Shown: piece after piece, positions 1 to 7,824 of the stretch
Layout of the letters: the number at the start of each line of letters is the position of its first letter
How positions within the stretch are numbered: position 1 is the first letter of the stretch
Assembly (NCBI GenBank): GCA_023409735.1
Contig: JAEYRB010000049.1
Span: forward strand, 61,212 to 125,211
Reading direction: 5' to 3'
Length of the DNA: 64,000 bases
Source: Bacillota bacterium
Lineage (GTDB): Bacteria; Bacillota; Clostridia; Acetivibrionales; DTU013
Position numbers and translations under genes: made by a program
The notes under the pieces: model-generated
What the model saw: only the letters and a program-made list of their open reading frames with translations
What the model was told of the DNA's origin: nothing
Databases searched by the model: none

Positions 1-1218
1 CTGCGGCACAACGGTACGTTCTATTTCATAGCGCTTTGTCTGATAGGTGATAAATGTGGAGGCAAGCAGATCGCCTCTGGTTTTGGGAATAATAATGCCT
101 TTGCTAACGGCATCCAGCCGATGTCCGGACCGGCCAATCCGCTGCAGCACCTGTGAAACGGAACCAGGTGCGCTCACCTGTACGACCAGGTCAATACTTC
201 CGATATCGATGCCTAGCTCCAGTGATGAGGTCGCCACAAGACAGGTAATTTCACCGTCTTTGAGCTGTCGCTCCAGCTCCTGCCTCACTTCCCTGGAAAT
301 ACTGCCGTGATGGGTCCGCACAAAATGTTCTCCGGCCAGGTTGTTGATGCCTGAAGCAACAAGCTCTGCCACTTTTCGGTTGTTCACAAAAATCAATGTG
401 GAACGATGGGAACGGATCAATGCAAGCAGCTCGGAATAGATGGCAGGCCATATGGAGTTCTCCGGCAGCACCTTCAAATCCTTGACCGGAAGACATACAT
501 CGAGTTTAAGGGACCGCCTTTGATCGCAGTGGATAATGGTTACATTCCGATTGCTTCCGGCAAGAAAGTGAGCCGCCTCCTCAAGGGGGTGAATAGTCGC
601 TGTCAGTCCAATGCGTTTGAGCGGCTTTCCGGCAATTTGCTCCAGTCTCTCCATGGTTACAGCCATATGGACGCCGCGCTTGTTTGGGCAAATAGAATGA
701 ATCTCGTCAACGATCAGGTATTCGACGGTGGCGAAAAGTCTCCGGTACGAATCCGAAGTCAGCATGATGTACAGCGACTCCGGAGTAGTAATCAGAATAT
801 CCGGTGGATTTTTAAGCATCCGCGTCCGGTCCTTCTGCGGTGTGTCCCCCGTCCGTACGCCTACTTCGATATCCGGAACAATCTGGTTCAGCATTTCTGC
901 GCGCTGCCGGATGCCTTTGATCGGGAGCTCGAGGTTGCGGTAAATATCATTGTTAAGCGCCTTTAGAGGCGATATGTAAACGATACGGATACCGGCATTT
1001 TTAGACCCCGGTGCTTTCTCTGTATAAATCCAATCGAGGCATTTGAGAAAAGCTGCGAAGGTCTTACCTGAGCCGGTTGGTGCACAAAGCAGCACATTTC
1101 TGCCCGACGCGATCTCCGGCCATCCTTTTCTCTGTGGTTCACTGGGTTCGCCGATGTTTTCAAGAAACCAATCCCTGATCAAGGGACTAAAGCTTTCCAT
1201 GCATGGTTGAGCGTCCAT
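1..1218 (-). CDS. lhr: Lhr-type DEAD/DEAH-box helicase, 5' part (runs off left edge)
   Basis: The reverse strand is open for 406 codons from an ATG preceded by AGAGGA, and stays open to the window edge, so the C-terminal part is missing here. Visible in order: Q-motif region (EPSEPQRKGWP), Walker A APTGSGKT, TPESLY, DEIH box, motif III-like GLTATIHP, then the second RecA domain with LVATSSLELGIDIG and QRIGRSGH. The last two are typical of the Lhr (large helicase-related) branch of superfamily 2, ATP-dependent 3'-5' helicases linked to DNA repair. Only the N-terminal core is visible. The gene is clearly GC-richer than its AT-rich neighbours, which may mean horizontal acquisition. It is the last gene on its strand; an array of hairpin repeats and tRNA-Lys lie upstream. 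Family is certain; the exact biological role is inferred. Confidence 0.9.
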   Translation of the reverse strand, partial: MDAQPCMESFSPLIRDWFLENIGEPSEPQRKGWPEIASGRNVLLCAPTGSGKTFAAFLKCLDWIYTEKAPGSKNAGIRIVYISPLKALNNDIYRNLELPIKGIRQRAEMLNQIVPDIEVGVRTGDTPQKDRTRMLKNPPDILITTPESLYIMLTSDSYRRLFATVEYLIVDEIHSICPNKRGVHMAVTMERLEQIAGKPLKRIGLTATIHPLEEAAHFLAGSNRNVTIIHCDQRRSLKLDVCLPVKDLKVLPENSIWPAIYSELLALIRSHRSTLIFVNNRKVAELVASGINNLAGEHFVRTHHGSISREVRQELERQLKDGEITCLVATSSLELGIDIGSIDLVVQVSAPGSVSQVLQRIGRSGHRLDAVSKGIIIPKTRGDLLASTFITYQTKRYEIERTVVPQ

Positions 1219-1254
1219 GGTGTTCCTCTACTATTCATTACATTTTTTAACACC

Positions 1255-1283
1255 ATAATACCAAACTCATGTTCGTATGTAAA
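1255..1283 (-). promoter_or_regulatory. lhr promoter with embedded LexA/DinR-like box
   Basis: Reading the minus strand, a -35 TTTACA is followed by exactly 17 bases and a -10 TATTAT. The spacer contains CGAACATGAGTTTG, which fits the Gram-positive SOS box CGAACRNRYGTTYG at 13 of 14 positions. The -10 lies about 37 bases before the ATG. A repressor bound here would block the promoter. The box match is direct; SOS control is inferred. Confidence 0.6.
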
Positions 1284-1292
1284 GGATTGTTA

Positions 1293-1311
1293 TATTCTGC
1301 TATAGTAGAAT
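1293..1311. repeat. Imperfect palindrome upstream of the lhr promoter
   Basis: ATTCTGCTATAGTAGAAT is an imperfect dyad just upstream of the -35 of the lhr promoter. It could be an operator or chance; no function is assigned. Confidence 0.3.
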
Positions 1312-1515
1312 CTTTGATGAGTGTTTTGTAATAGTCATGCGAAGCCGAAGCTTTAAGCCTAACTGCGTTAAGCTTTCTAAAGGTAAGCTATCGTTTCGCT
1401 TATGCGAAGCCGAAGCTTTAAGCCTAACTGCGTTAAGCGTTCTAAAGGTAAGCTATCGTTTCGCTTATGCGAAGCCGAAGCTTTATTGGACATCGTGTTG
1501 CTATGCAAAGCCATG

Positions 1516-1540
1516 AAAAAAGCCTCCCTGCGGGAAGCTT
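1516..1540 (-). terminator. Second identical terminator copy
   Basis: An identical 25-base copy of the preceding terminator, 65 bp further downstream. Probably a back-up terminator produced by tandem duplication. Confidence 0.75.
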
Positions 1541-1580
1541 CTAAAAGGTTGGCTCTTTTCTCCGCTTCGCTTTGAACAAC

Positions 1581-1605
1581 AAAAAAGCCTCCCTGCGGGA
1601 AGCTT
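1581..1605 (-). terminator. Rho-independent terminator after tRNA-Lys
   Basis: On the minus strand AAGCTTCCCGCAGGGAGGCT forms a GC-rich stem followed by TTTTTT, about 43 bases past the tRNA CCA end. Confidence 0.85.
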
Positions 1606-1647
1606 TCAAAAGGTTGGACATCGTTTTGCTGCGCAAAGCCGAGTCCT

Positions 1648-1723
1648 TGGTGAGCCATCGCGGATTCGAACCGCGGACACCTTGATTAAAAGTCAAGTGC
1701 TCTGCCAACTGAGCTAATGGCCC
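1648..1723 (-). tRNA. tRNA-Lys (anticodon TTT)
   Basis: A full cloverleaf can be drawn on the minus strand: acceptor arms GGGCCAT/ATGGCTC, D-arm AGCTCAGTTGGCAGAGC, anticodon loop CTTTTAA giving UUU, T-arm GCGGTTCGAATCCGC, and an encoded CCA end. 76 nt. It has its own promoter and a downstream terminator, so it is a single-gene transcription unit. Confidence 0.97.
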
Positions 1724-1767
1724 ATATTGTATTATATAAACGTTGTGCTTGAATCACACAAGTATAT

Positions 1768-1797
1768 ATAATACAGTATGATACTTGGTTTTGTCAA
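1768..1797 (-). promoter_or_regulatory. Promoter of tRNA-Lys
   Basis: Perfect -35 TTGACA, an 18-base spacer and -10 TATTAT on the minus strand, about 45 bases upstream of the mature tRNA 5' end. Confidence 0.7.
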
Positions 1798-1976
1798 CCA
1801 AATAAATTTTTTGAGCTTTTTTGTATGTTTCTGTACTATATTCCTACTTTTACCGGTATTTGCACTACACTTTTTTATTATTCTAAAGCAGAGCTCTCTT
1901 AAATAACTGTAAAGGAGCGTATTACGCAATACTAATATGTGCCTTAAGCACACTAACTGCTTATCAAGCTATTTGG

Positions 1977-3248
1977 TCAAACCCTTATAGTCTGCTCACG
2001 GTCTTTTCCTACGCCTATAAGCGCTATCTTGACACCTGTAAGCTCCTCTATACGCCTCAGATACTTCTTAGCGTTTTCCGGCAAAGCATCATAGCATCTT
2101 ACTGAAGATATATCTTCCTTCCAGCTGTCAAACTCCTCATAAACAGGCTCACACTTTGCCAGTTCTTCAAGACTTGCAGGGAAGCTTCTTGTTAGCTCGC
2201 CATCTATCCTGTATGCAACACACAGCTTGATCTTATCAAGCTTGCCTATTGTATCCACATGGTTTATTGCCAGCGCCGTAAGGCCGTTTACACGTGCAGC
2301 ATACCTTATCATAACTGTATCGAGCCAGCCGCAGCGTCTTGGTCTTCCTGTAGTAGTACCGTATTCATATCCCAACTCGCGTATAGTGTCACCTGTCTCA
2401 TTGAGCTGCTCTGTTGGGAACGGTCCTGAGCCTACTCTGGATGTATACGCTTTGAGGACACCATATACCTCGTCAATATATGTCGGACCGATGCCTGCTC
2501 CTGTACACACGCCACCTGCCGTGGGATTTGATGATGTAACATAAGGGTATGTGCCGAAATCTATGTCCAGGAACGTAGCCTGGGCGCCTTCGAACAGAAT
2601 ATCCTTACCCTCGTCCACCGCGTCGCCTATAATAGTGTTAATATCAGTAACATACTTTCTCAGTCTGTCGGCATATGTGTTATACTCCGCAATTATACTT
2701 TCAGCATTAAGCCCGCTTGATTTATATACCTTTTCGATAATCTGATTTTTGACTTCCAGATTCTCTGCTACCTTTTTTGCAAACTTCTCACGGTCTATAA
2801 AATCACACATGCGAATGCCGCATCTTTCAATCTTATCAGCGTAGCACGGACCTATTCCTCTTTTTGTGGTACCAATATTATCTGCGCCTCTCTGCTTCTC
2901 CTGCAATTCGTCAAAAAGCTTATGGTATGGCATGATTACATGAGCTCTGTCACTTATAAGCAGCCTTTCGGTGCTTACTCCCTTTTTCGCAAGCTCATCC
3001 ATCTCCTCCAGTAATACTGCCGGATCTACAACTACGCCATTACCTATTATACAGGTTTTTCCATCATGAAGTATTCCTGATGGGATCAGGTGCAAAGCAT
3101 ATTTTACTCCTCCGGCAACTATTGTATGCCCTGCATTGTTTCCGCCGGAGAATCTGACAACGAGGTCTGAATTTTCGGCAAGCATATCAATATACTTTCC
3201 CTTGCCTTCATCCCCCCACTGTGTACCAATAACAACTCTAACCGCCAT
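1977..3248 (-). CDS. purA: Adenylosuccinate synthetase
   Basis: Joins IMP and aspartate with GTP to give adenylosuccinate, the first committed step to AMP, in the cytosol. The 423-aa length is normal for the family. The N-terminal loop GTQWGDEGKGK (about residues 8-18), the IMP-binding GNNAGHTIV (about 36-44) and the C-terminal GVGKDREQTI are all present. The start ATG has AGGGG eight bases upstream. It follows the DUF1858 gene by 35 bases and is probably cotranscribed with it. No terminator is obvious before the tRNA promoter. Nothing odd in the sequence. Confidence 0.97.
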   Translation of the reverse strand: MAVRVVIGTQWGDEGKGKYIDMLAENSDLVVRFSGGNNAGHTIVAGGVKYALHLIPSGILHDGKTCIIGNGVVVDPAVLLEEMDELAKKGVSTERLLISDRAHVIMPYHKLFDELQEKQRGADNIGTTKRGIGPCYADKIERCGIRMCDFIDREKFAKKVAENLEVKNQIIEKVYKSSGLNAESIIAEYNTYADRLRKYVTDINTIIGDAVDEGKDILFEGAQATFLDIDFGTYPYVTSSNPTAGGVCTGAGIGPTYIDEVYGVLKAYTSRVGSGPFPTEQLNETGDTIRELGYEYGTTTGRPRRCGWLDTVMIRYAARVNGLTALAINHVDTIGKLDKIKLCVAYRIDGELTRSFPASLEELAKCEPVYEEFDSWKEDISSVRCYDALPENAKKYLRRIEELTGVKIALIGVGKDREQTIRV

Positions 3249-3283
3249 ACTTCAATCCCCTATTCACAAATAAAAAAATATTC

Positions 3284-3487
3284 TTATTTACCTTCGAGAT
3301 AATTATTAAGCTCATCGACCAGTTTATCCACGTCTATCCCATGAACCATGCAAGCATCCTCAAGGCTTTCACCTGATGAAGATGGACAACCAAGGCAGTG
3401 CATTCCACTGTTGAGCAGTATTGGAATAGTACCTCTGTCAAGCTTGAGAATATCTGCAATAATCATATCCTTTGTTATTTTAGCCAT
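3284..3487 (-). CDS. DUF1858-domain small protein
   Basis: A 67-aa protein made up entirely of a DUF1858 domain, with the family's HCLGCPSS cysteine motif near residues 30-37 (redox or metal/cluster binding is often supposed but not shown). Strong ribosome site GAGGAGG before the ATG. It stands just ahead of purA on the same strand. The family also occurs fused to hybrid-cluster or ScdA-like proteins; function here is unknown. Confidence 0.85.
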   Translation of the reverse strand: MAKITKDMIIADILKLDRGTIPILLNSGMHCLGCPSSSGESLEDACMVHGIDVDKLVDELNNYLEGK

Positions 3488-3559
3488 AATGCATCCTCCT
3501 CATGTTGCAACCGGTAAAATATTAGTTTTTGCTTACACCCGGCTGCAATTTAACAACCA

Positions 3560-3695
3560 ATTTATTATACACTAATATTAATTTTAAATATACACTTCTT
3601 TTGTATAAATTATCATTTTCTACACACTGTTTCTATACGCTGTTATTTATACACATTATCTATACTTTATCTATACCCTATTTATACACTCCCAA
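3560..3695 (-). repeat. Iterated GTRTAKA-type motif in AT-rich intergenic DNA
   Basis: Between the fumarase and DUF1858/purA genes the minus strand has about seven degenerate copies of GTATAGATA/GTGTATAAATA spaced roughly 11-15 bases. A TATAAT box for the downstream DUF1858-purA unit lies at the purA-proximal end. It may be a cluster of binding sites or simple AT-rich drift. Confidence 0.4.
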
Positions 3696-3697
3696 AC

Positions 3698-4255
3698 CTA
3701 TATTTGTCTGAAACTCTCTTTACCTAGCTTGTATAGATCATTACCCTGACTGTCTATGACCACAGTAACCGGAAAGTTTTTGACCTTGAACCGTCTTAAC
3801 GCTTCAGGTCCCAAATCAGGAAAAGCTATGATCTCCTGCGAGACAATGCAGCTGGCCAAAAGAGCCCCCGCGCCCCCGGTTGCTCCAAAGTAAACTGCTC
3901 CATATTTAATCATAGCTGAAACTACATCGTCATTTCTCAGTCCCTTCCCGATCATGCCGGTAAGGCCTCTCTCAATCAATTTGGGAGCATAGGCATCCAT
4001 TCTCCCACTGGTAGTTGGTCCTGCAGAGCCGATCACATGTCCCGGCTTTTGTGGGCATGGGCCTACATAGTAGATGATCTGATCTTTAAAATCGACCGGT
4101 AATTCCTTTCCCTCATTAATAAGTGCAATCAGCCTCTTATGAGCAGCATCTCTTGCTGCATAGACCGTTCCGTTTATGTATACTGTATCGCCGGCCTTCA
4201 ACCGCCGTAAATAATCTTTTGTCATAGGCGTCTGTATCTGTATTGTGTTATTCAT
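3698..4255 (-). CDS. fumB: Class I fumarate hydratase, beta subunit
   Basis: C-terminal (beta) half of the heterodimeric Fe-S fumarase/tartrate dehydratase family, which interconverts fumarate and malate. 185 aa is typical. It carries the family motif GPCPQKPGHVIGSAGPTTSGRM (about residues 74-96) and the substrate-site region GKGLRND. The start has AAGGG upstream. It lies directly downstream of the alpha-subunit gene, as usual in Clostridia. Fumarase rather than tartrate dehydratase is assumed from context; sequence alone does not separate them cleanly. Confidence 0.88.
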   Translation of the reverse strand: MNNTIQIQTPMTKDYLRRLKAGDTVYINGTVYAARDAAHKRLIALINEGKELPVDFKDQIIYYVGPCPQKPGHVIGSAGPTTSGRMDAYAPKLIERGLTGMIGKGLRNDDVVSAMIKYGAVYFGATGGAGALLASCIVSQEIIAFPDLGPEALRRFKVKNFPVTVVIDSQGNDLYKLGKESFRQI

Positions 4256-4366
4256 GTATATCCCTTCCTTATAATACTTCGGTTCAAAGAAAATCCTTCG
4301 CCTCGCTATATATTCTAGTATAGTCTAATATCCTTATATAACCTGCATCCTCATAAATGCTGCTTA

Positions 4367-5209
4367 TTACAGTACTGCCTCTGCGTGTCTCGTAACATGA
4401 CAGCTCATATTGACCGCCACGGGAAGGCCTGCTATGTGTGTTGGATATACGTCAATGTTTACTGCAAGTGCGGTTAATTTTCCTCCAAGTCCTGCGGGGC
4501 CTATCCCTGTTTTATTGACACGCTCCAGCATCTCATTTTCCAGCTGGCATATATATTCATTAGTACTTCTCTGATTTACAGGTCTGAGTAACGCCTTCTT
4601 TGCAATAATAGCCGCCTTCTCCATAGTACCGCCTATGCCTACGCCGATTATGACCGGCGGGCATGGATTTGGGCCTGCTTTTTCTACTGTTTCCATTATA
4701 AAGCTTTTAACACCTTCTACTCCGTCGGACGGTTTTAACATGCGCAGTCCGCTCATATTTTCGCTGCCGAAGCCCTTGGGGGCCACAATTATCTTTAGTT
4801 TGTCACCCTCTGTAATATCGAAATGAATGACAGCAGGTGTATTATCACCTGTATTTACCCTTTCCAAAGGATCTGCTACGACTGATTTCCTTAGGAAGCC
4901 CTTTTCATAGCCTCTTCTGACACCTTCATTTATAGCCTTTGTAATACTGCCGCCGGTTACATGCACTTCCTGGCCTATTTCTACAAATACTACGGTCATG
5001 CCGGTATCCTGGCAAATTGCCATTCCTTCTGCAGCAGCTTTTTTTGCATTGTCAACAAGCTGTGACAATATGCACCTTCCTGTGTCGGATACTTCGCTTT
5101 CAGCACCTTTTTCCAAGGCCTCTAATATATCGCTGTTAAGATTATAATTTGCACTCATACAGAGCGTTTCAACTGTATCGGTTATTTTTGAAGCTTCTAT
5201 TTCCCTCAT
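4367..5209 (-). CDS. fumA: Class I fumarate hydratase, alpha subunit
   Basis: N-terminal (alpha) subunit of the two-subunit Fe-S fumarase, 280 aa. The three cysteines expected to hold the 4Fe-4S cluster are visible in AICQDTGM, NPCPPVIIGVG and MSCHVTRHAEA. The ATG beginning MREIEASK was chosen because GGAGGT lies at the right distance; an upstream in-frame start would place the ribosome site inside the gene. It forms an operon with the beta subunit (111-base gap). It is divergent from the USP-like gene. Confidence 0.9.
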   Translation of the reverse strand: MREIEASKITDTVETLCMSANYNLNSDILEALEKGAESEVSDTGRCILSQLVDNAKKAAAEGMAICQDTGMTVVFVEIGQEVHVTGGSITKAINEGVRRGYEKGFLRKSVVADPLERVNTGDNTPAVIHFDITEGDKLKIIVAPKGFGSENMSGLRMLKPSDGVEGVKSFIMETVEKAGPNPCPPVIIGVGIGGTMEKAAIIAKKALLRPVNQRSTNEYICQLENEMLERVNKTGIGPAGLGGKLTALAVNIDVYPTHIAGLPVAVNMSCHVTRHAEAVL

Positions 5210-5569
5210 TATTACCTCCATGATAATTTCTAGCACCTATATTATATTATCATTCTTCAAATTTCAAGCAACAAGTGTCACCCAAATAACACCAGCTTGT
5301 CAGCTTCAATTACTGTTCGTACGGGCATATGTCACATCTTCCTCCTTATTATTGTCATATTATGGTCAGTATTCCATTCAAGCAGGACGCATCTATATAA
5401 TCCAACACCGTTCAGAAGCACCTGTTAACACAATTTTAACATATGTTATAAGACTTTTTACTGGTAATTTAGTATAATAAATAGGTGAACAAGACAGCAA
5501 CAAATTAATTTTAAGATAAGAATATGAGTATAAATCAATAATATAGTGCAAGAGAAAAGAGGTCGTTTT
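5210..5569. other. Divergent intergenic region between fumA and the USP-like gene
   Basis: No gene seen. A TATAAT (about 5472-5477) about 95 bases before the USP-like start is a likely -10 for the + strand gene; a fumA promoter must also lie here but is not clear. No riboswitch or terminator recognised. Confidence 0.5.
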
Positions 5570-5950
5570 GTGGGTACTCAAAACATACTGGTATGCGTAA
5601 CACAGCAAAAAACCTGTGAAAGATTGATAAATACAGCGCACAATTTACTTAGTGAGTATAAGGGGGAGTTATTCGTAATTAATGTTGTAAAAAATGATGT
5701 CAATTTTTTGGATAGTCCTAAAGAATCAGAGGCATTGGAGTATTTATTCAGCATCTCCAAAGGAATTGGAGCCAATTTAACAGTACTTAAAGCTGATAAC
5801 ATCGAAGGAGCTATAGCTCAATACGCTGAGGATAACAATATAGGCTTGATAATCCTTGGTAAATCTCCATCGGCGAACAGTGAGAATAATTTTGTGAAAA
5901 AGCTAAAAAATTCTCTTAAAAGCAGTATAGAACTGAAAATCGTGTCATGA
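5570..5950 (+). CDS. Universal stress protein-like (UspA fold) protein
   Basis: A 126-aa protein starting NILVCVTQQKTCERLI and ending with an ATP-loop-like region LIILGKSPSANSENN. This pattern (beta-strand, alpha-helix, conserved 'A..Y(A)...IGLIILG') resembles the USP domain found alone or in KdpD. The canonical G-2x-G-9x-G(S/T) loop is degenerate, so ATP binding is uncertain. The GTG start is preferred because AGAGG precedes it; an upstream GTG adds eight residues. It stands alone between fumA and the HU gene. Confidence 0.65.
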   Translation: MGTQNILVCVTQQKTCERLINTAHNLLSEYKGELFVINVVKNDVNFLDSPKESEALEYLFSISKGIGANLTVLKADNIEGAIAQYAEDNNIGLIILGKSPSANSENNFVKKLKNSLKSSIELKIVS

Positions 5951-6017
5951 TTTTACAATCTGTCGAATAAGGTCGCACAAAAATATAGTTCTAAAAGCCT
6001 ATTTTGTTGCTAAAAGC

Positions 6018-6046
6018 TTGACTTTAAGCCACTTTCATTATAAAAT
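6018..6046 (+). promoter_or_regulatory. Promoter of the HU gene
   Basis: -35 TTGACT, 17-base spacer, -10 TAAAAT, about 34 bases before the ATG. Confidence 0.6.
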
Positions 6047-6079
6047 AATGTCGAATTCCAAATTTAGGAGGTTGTATTA

Positions 6080-6355
6080 ATGAATAAAACAGATTTAATT
6101 AATTCTATTGCCGCTAAATCAGGTTTAAACAAGAAGAACAGCGAGATCGCTCTTAATGCTTTCATCAGTTCAGTTGAAGAAGCTCTCAATGCTGGAGACA
6201 AGGTTGTATTAGTTGGTTTCGGTACTTTCGAAGTCAGAAACAGAGCTGCCAGAAAGGGCAGAAATCCTCAGACTAAGAAAGAGATTACTATACCTGCATC
6301 AAAGGCTCCTGTATTCAAAGCTGGAAAAGTTTTAAAGGATAAAGTAAATAAATAA
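6080..6355 (+). CDS. hup: HU-family DNA-binding protein
   Basis: A 91-aa histone-like protein that bends and compacts DNA as a homodimer. MNKTDLINSIAAKSGL, the GFGTFEVRNRAARKGRNPQT arm region and the final FKAGKVLKDKV are all canonical. Strong ribosome site AGGAGG, its own promoter and a clear downstream terminator indicate a well expressed single-gene unit. The arm tip RNPQTKKEI matches the HU, rather than IHF, pattern. Confidence 0.97.
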   Translation: MNKTDLINSIAAKSGLNKKNSEIALNAFISSVEEALNAGDKVVLVGFGTFEVRNRAARKGRNPQTKKEITIPASKAPVFKAGKVLKDKVNK

Positions 6356-6365
6356 TATTCAATAT

Positions 6366-6404
6366 AAAAAGAACAGAAGGTTATGCAGCCCTCTGTTCTT
6401 TTTA
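6366..6404. terminator. Bidirectional terminator after hup
   Basis: AAAAAGAACAGA pairs with TCTGTTCTTTTT around a 15-base loop region. T-runs occur on both strands, so it can serve hup (+) and the Spo0A-like gene (-). Confidence 0.85.
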
Positions 6405-6453
6405 TATGCTCTTATTCTTATTTCTGTTCTTGTTTTTGCTTTTATTCTTGTTC

Positions 6454-7260
6454 TTATTCTTCTATCATTATGGAATTAGTTTTATCTATCAAAAGGTTGA
6501 TAACCTGTGAGCTACTTAACCTTAGGCCGCCATTAACCAGGTTATGGGTGTTACCGGCAGTTTTCCCCTGGGATTTTTTTATCGCACTGTCAATAGCACA
6601 TTTTATAGCCCTCTCCACGTTTCCCTGTGTAATTTTATGCATGTTCGCAATTTCTTTATATGCATTCTTTAAATGATATTTATTATTAACACCGCCCTCC
6701 ACCATCAAGGTCACGATCTCTCTCAAGTATCTGTATCCAGCTATATTCGGTGTTATTCCCATTTCCTTTATAAGGTTTGCTATTACATGCTCCAGCTTAC
6801 TCTTGTCTCTTTCATTTTTTTGATCCTCTTGTTCGGTAGAATTATTGACTATTATGCTTCGCATATCAACAGAATTCTCCCTTTCTCTGTAAAGCTGCTT
6901 TATACGTGAGACCAGTAAATCAATATCAAATGGCTTTAGAATATAATACTCAGCACCTAATTCCATTACCTTTTGTACAATGATATCCTTACTGATAGCT
7001 GATAATACAATGACGATTGGCTTTGTCGTAAACTGCATTTTGGACATTCTCTCTAAAACACCTATACCATCAAGGTTTGGCATAATAAGGTCCAGTATAA
7101 TTACATCAGGCTTTAATCCTTTCACTTTTAATATTCCATCCATGCCATCCTTTGCTATACCCTTCACTACAAATCCTTCTATCTGATTCAGGTATTCATT
7201 GAGTACATTACAAAAATCAATATTATCATCAATGATTAGAATGGAAATTTGTTCATTCAT
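6454..7260 (-). CDS. Spo0A-family response regulator
   Basis: A 268-aa two-domain regulator with the same length and architecture as Spo0A. The receiver domain (1-about 125) has the acidic pocket DD at 11-12, phospho-acceptor Asp57 (ILDLIMPNLDG), the switch Ser and Lys of KPFD. The C-terminal domain (about 150-240) carries the Spo0A effector pattern GYRYLREIVTLM and NVERAIKCAID. Compared with canonical Spo0A the recognition region is divergent (KITQGNVERAI), so this is likely a paralogue and not the sporulation master regulator, which normally lies beside spoIVB. It is the last gene of the aroA-aroC-aroK operon (24-base gap). Confidence 0.85.
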   Translation of the reverse strand: MNEQISILIIDDNIDFCNVLNEYLNQIEGFVVKGIAKDGMDGILKVKGLKPDVIILDLIMPNLDGIGVLERMSKMQFTTKPIVIVLSAISKDIIVQKVMELGAEYYILKPFDIDLLVSRIKQLYRERENSVDMRSIIVNNSTEQEDQKNERDKSKLEHVIANLIKEMGITPNIAGYRYLREIVTLMVEGGVNNKYHLKNAYKEIANMHKITQGNVERAIKCAIDSAIKKSQGKTAGNTHNLVNGGLRLSSSQVINLLIDKTNSIMIEE

Positions 7261-7284
7261 CGATTAGCGCCCTCCAAATACATA

Positions 7285-7824
7285 TCAAATCATATTATTA
7301 ATACTTAAAATTATCTCATCTGTAATTTCTAATGGATTTTTCCCATCACATTCTATAACGCTATCAGCATATTTCGCGTATAATGGTTCCCTCTCCTCAT
7401 ACACCTGCTTGTATGTCTGTCCATCAGCCCTTGCCAGCCTTCTGTCAGGCTTCATCCTCTTTTCAAGTGTCTGTGGATCCAACTTTAAATAAATAATTCT
7501 GCCAAGGCTTTTCAGATAGTTCATCAGTTTGGGGCTTTTAATCACACTGCCGCCTGTAGCAATAACACAGCCGTCAGATAAACCGGATATTAAAGCACTG
7601 TCCTGAATTTTCATGAAAGCTTCGTACCCATCTTGTAATACAATATCCCGCAATGCTCTTCCATCGAACTCTTTTACCAAAATATCAGTATCCTTGAACA
7701 CATAACCCAAATGTTTTGCAAGCAATGGTCCTACTGTACTTTTACCGGCTCCTGGCATTCCAATCAAAATAATACTAAACCCTTTGTATTGATCCTTTAC
7801 ATCTGTTCTGTTTATATTTGTCAT
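7285..7824 (-). CDS. aroK: Shikimate kinase
   Basis: Phosphorylates shikimate with ATP. The 179-aa protein has Walker A GMPGAGKSTVG, the shikimate-binding DTD (FKDTDILV), GGS in ATGGSV and the adenine-lid arginine region RMKPDRRLA. The ATG is chosen because it overlaps the aroC stop by four bases (ATGA) and is preceded by GGGG; the GTG twelve bases earlier is less likely. Translationally coupled to aroC. Confidence 0.93.
   Translation of the reverse strand: MTNINRTDVKDQYKGFSIILIGMPGAGKSTVGPLLAKHLGYVFKDTDILVKEFDGRALRDIVLQDGYEAFMKIQDSALISGLSDGCVIATGGSVIKSPKLMNYLKSLGRIIYLKLDPQTLEKRMKPDRRLARADGQTYKQVYEEREPLYAKYADSVIECDGKNPLEITDEIILSINNMI

Larger units (their letters stand above)
1337..1645 (-). 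repeat. Array of about 65-bp units with two covarying hairpins, downstream of tRNA-Lys
   Basis: Two near-identical 65-bp units (starting at 1337 and 1402, plus a partial third at 1467) are followed by two units sharing a 25-bp identical core, also spaced 65 bp (1516 and 1581). All units align. Hairpin 1 is AAGCcTCCCtgcGGGAaGCTT in the tRNA-proximal units and AAGCcTAACtgcGTTAaGCTT in the distal ones, a three-base compensatory change. Hairpin 2 varies as TTCGC/GCGAA, TTTGC/GCAAA and TTGC/GCAA. The paired changes suggest that structure, not sequence, is kept. Confidence 0.8.

Noticed and set aside
406..966. + strand ORF of 186 codons over the helicase gene
   Set aside because: Shadow of the helicase reading frame, which has full family motifs; no ribosome site or homology-like features.
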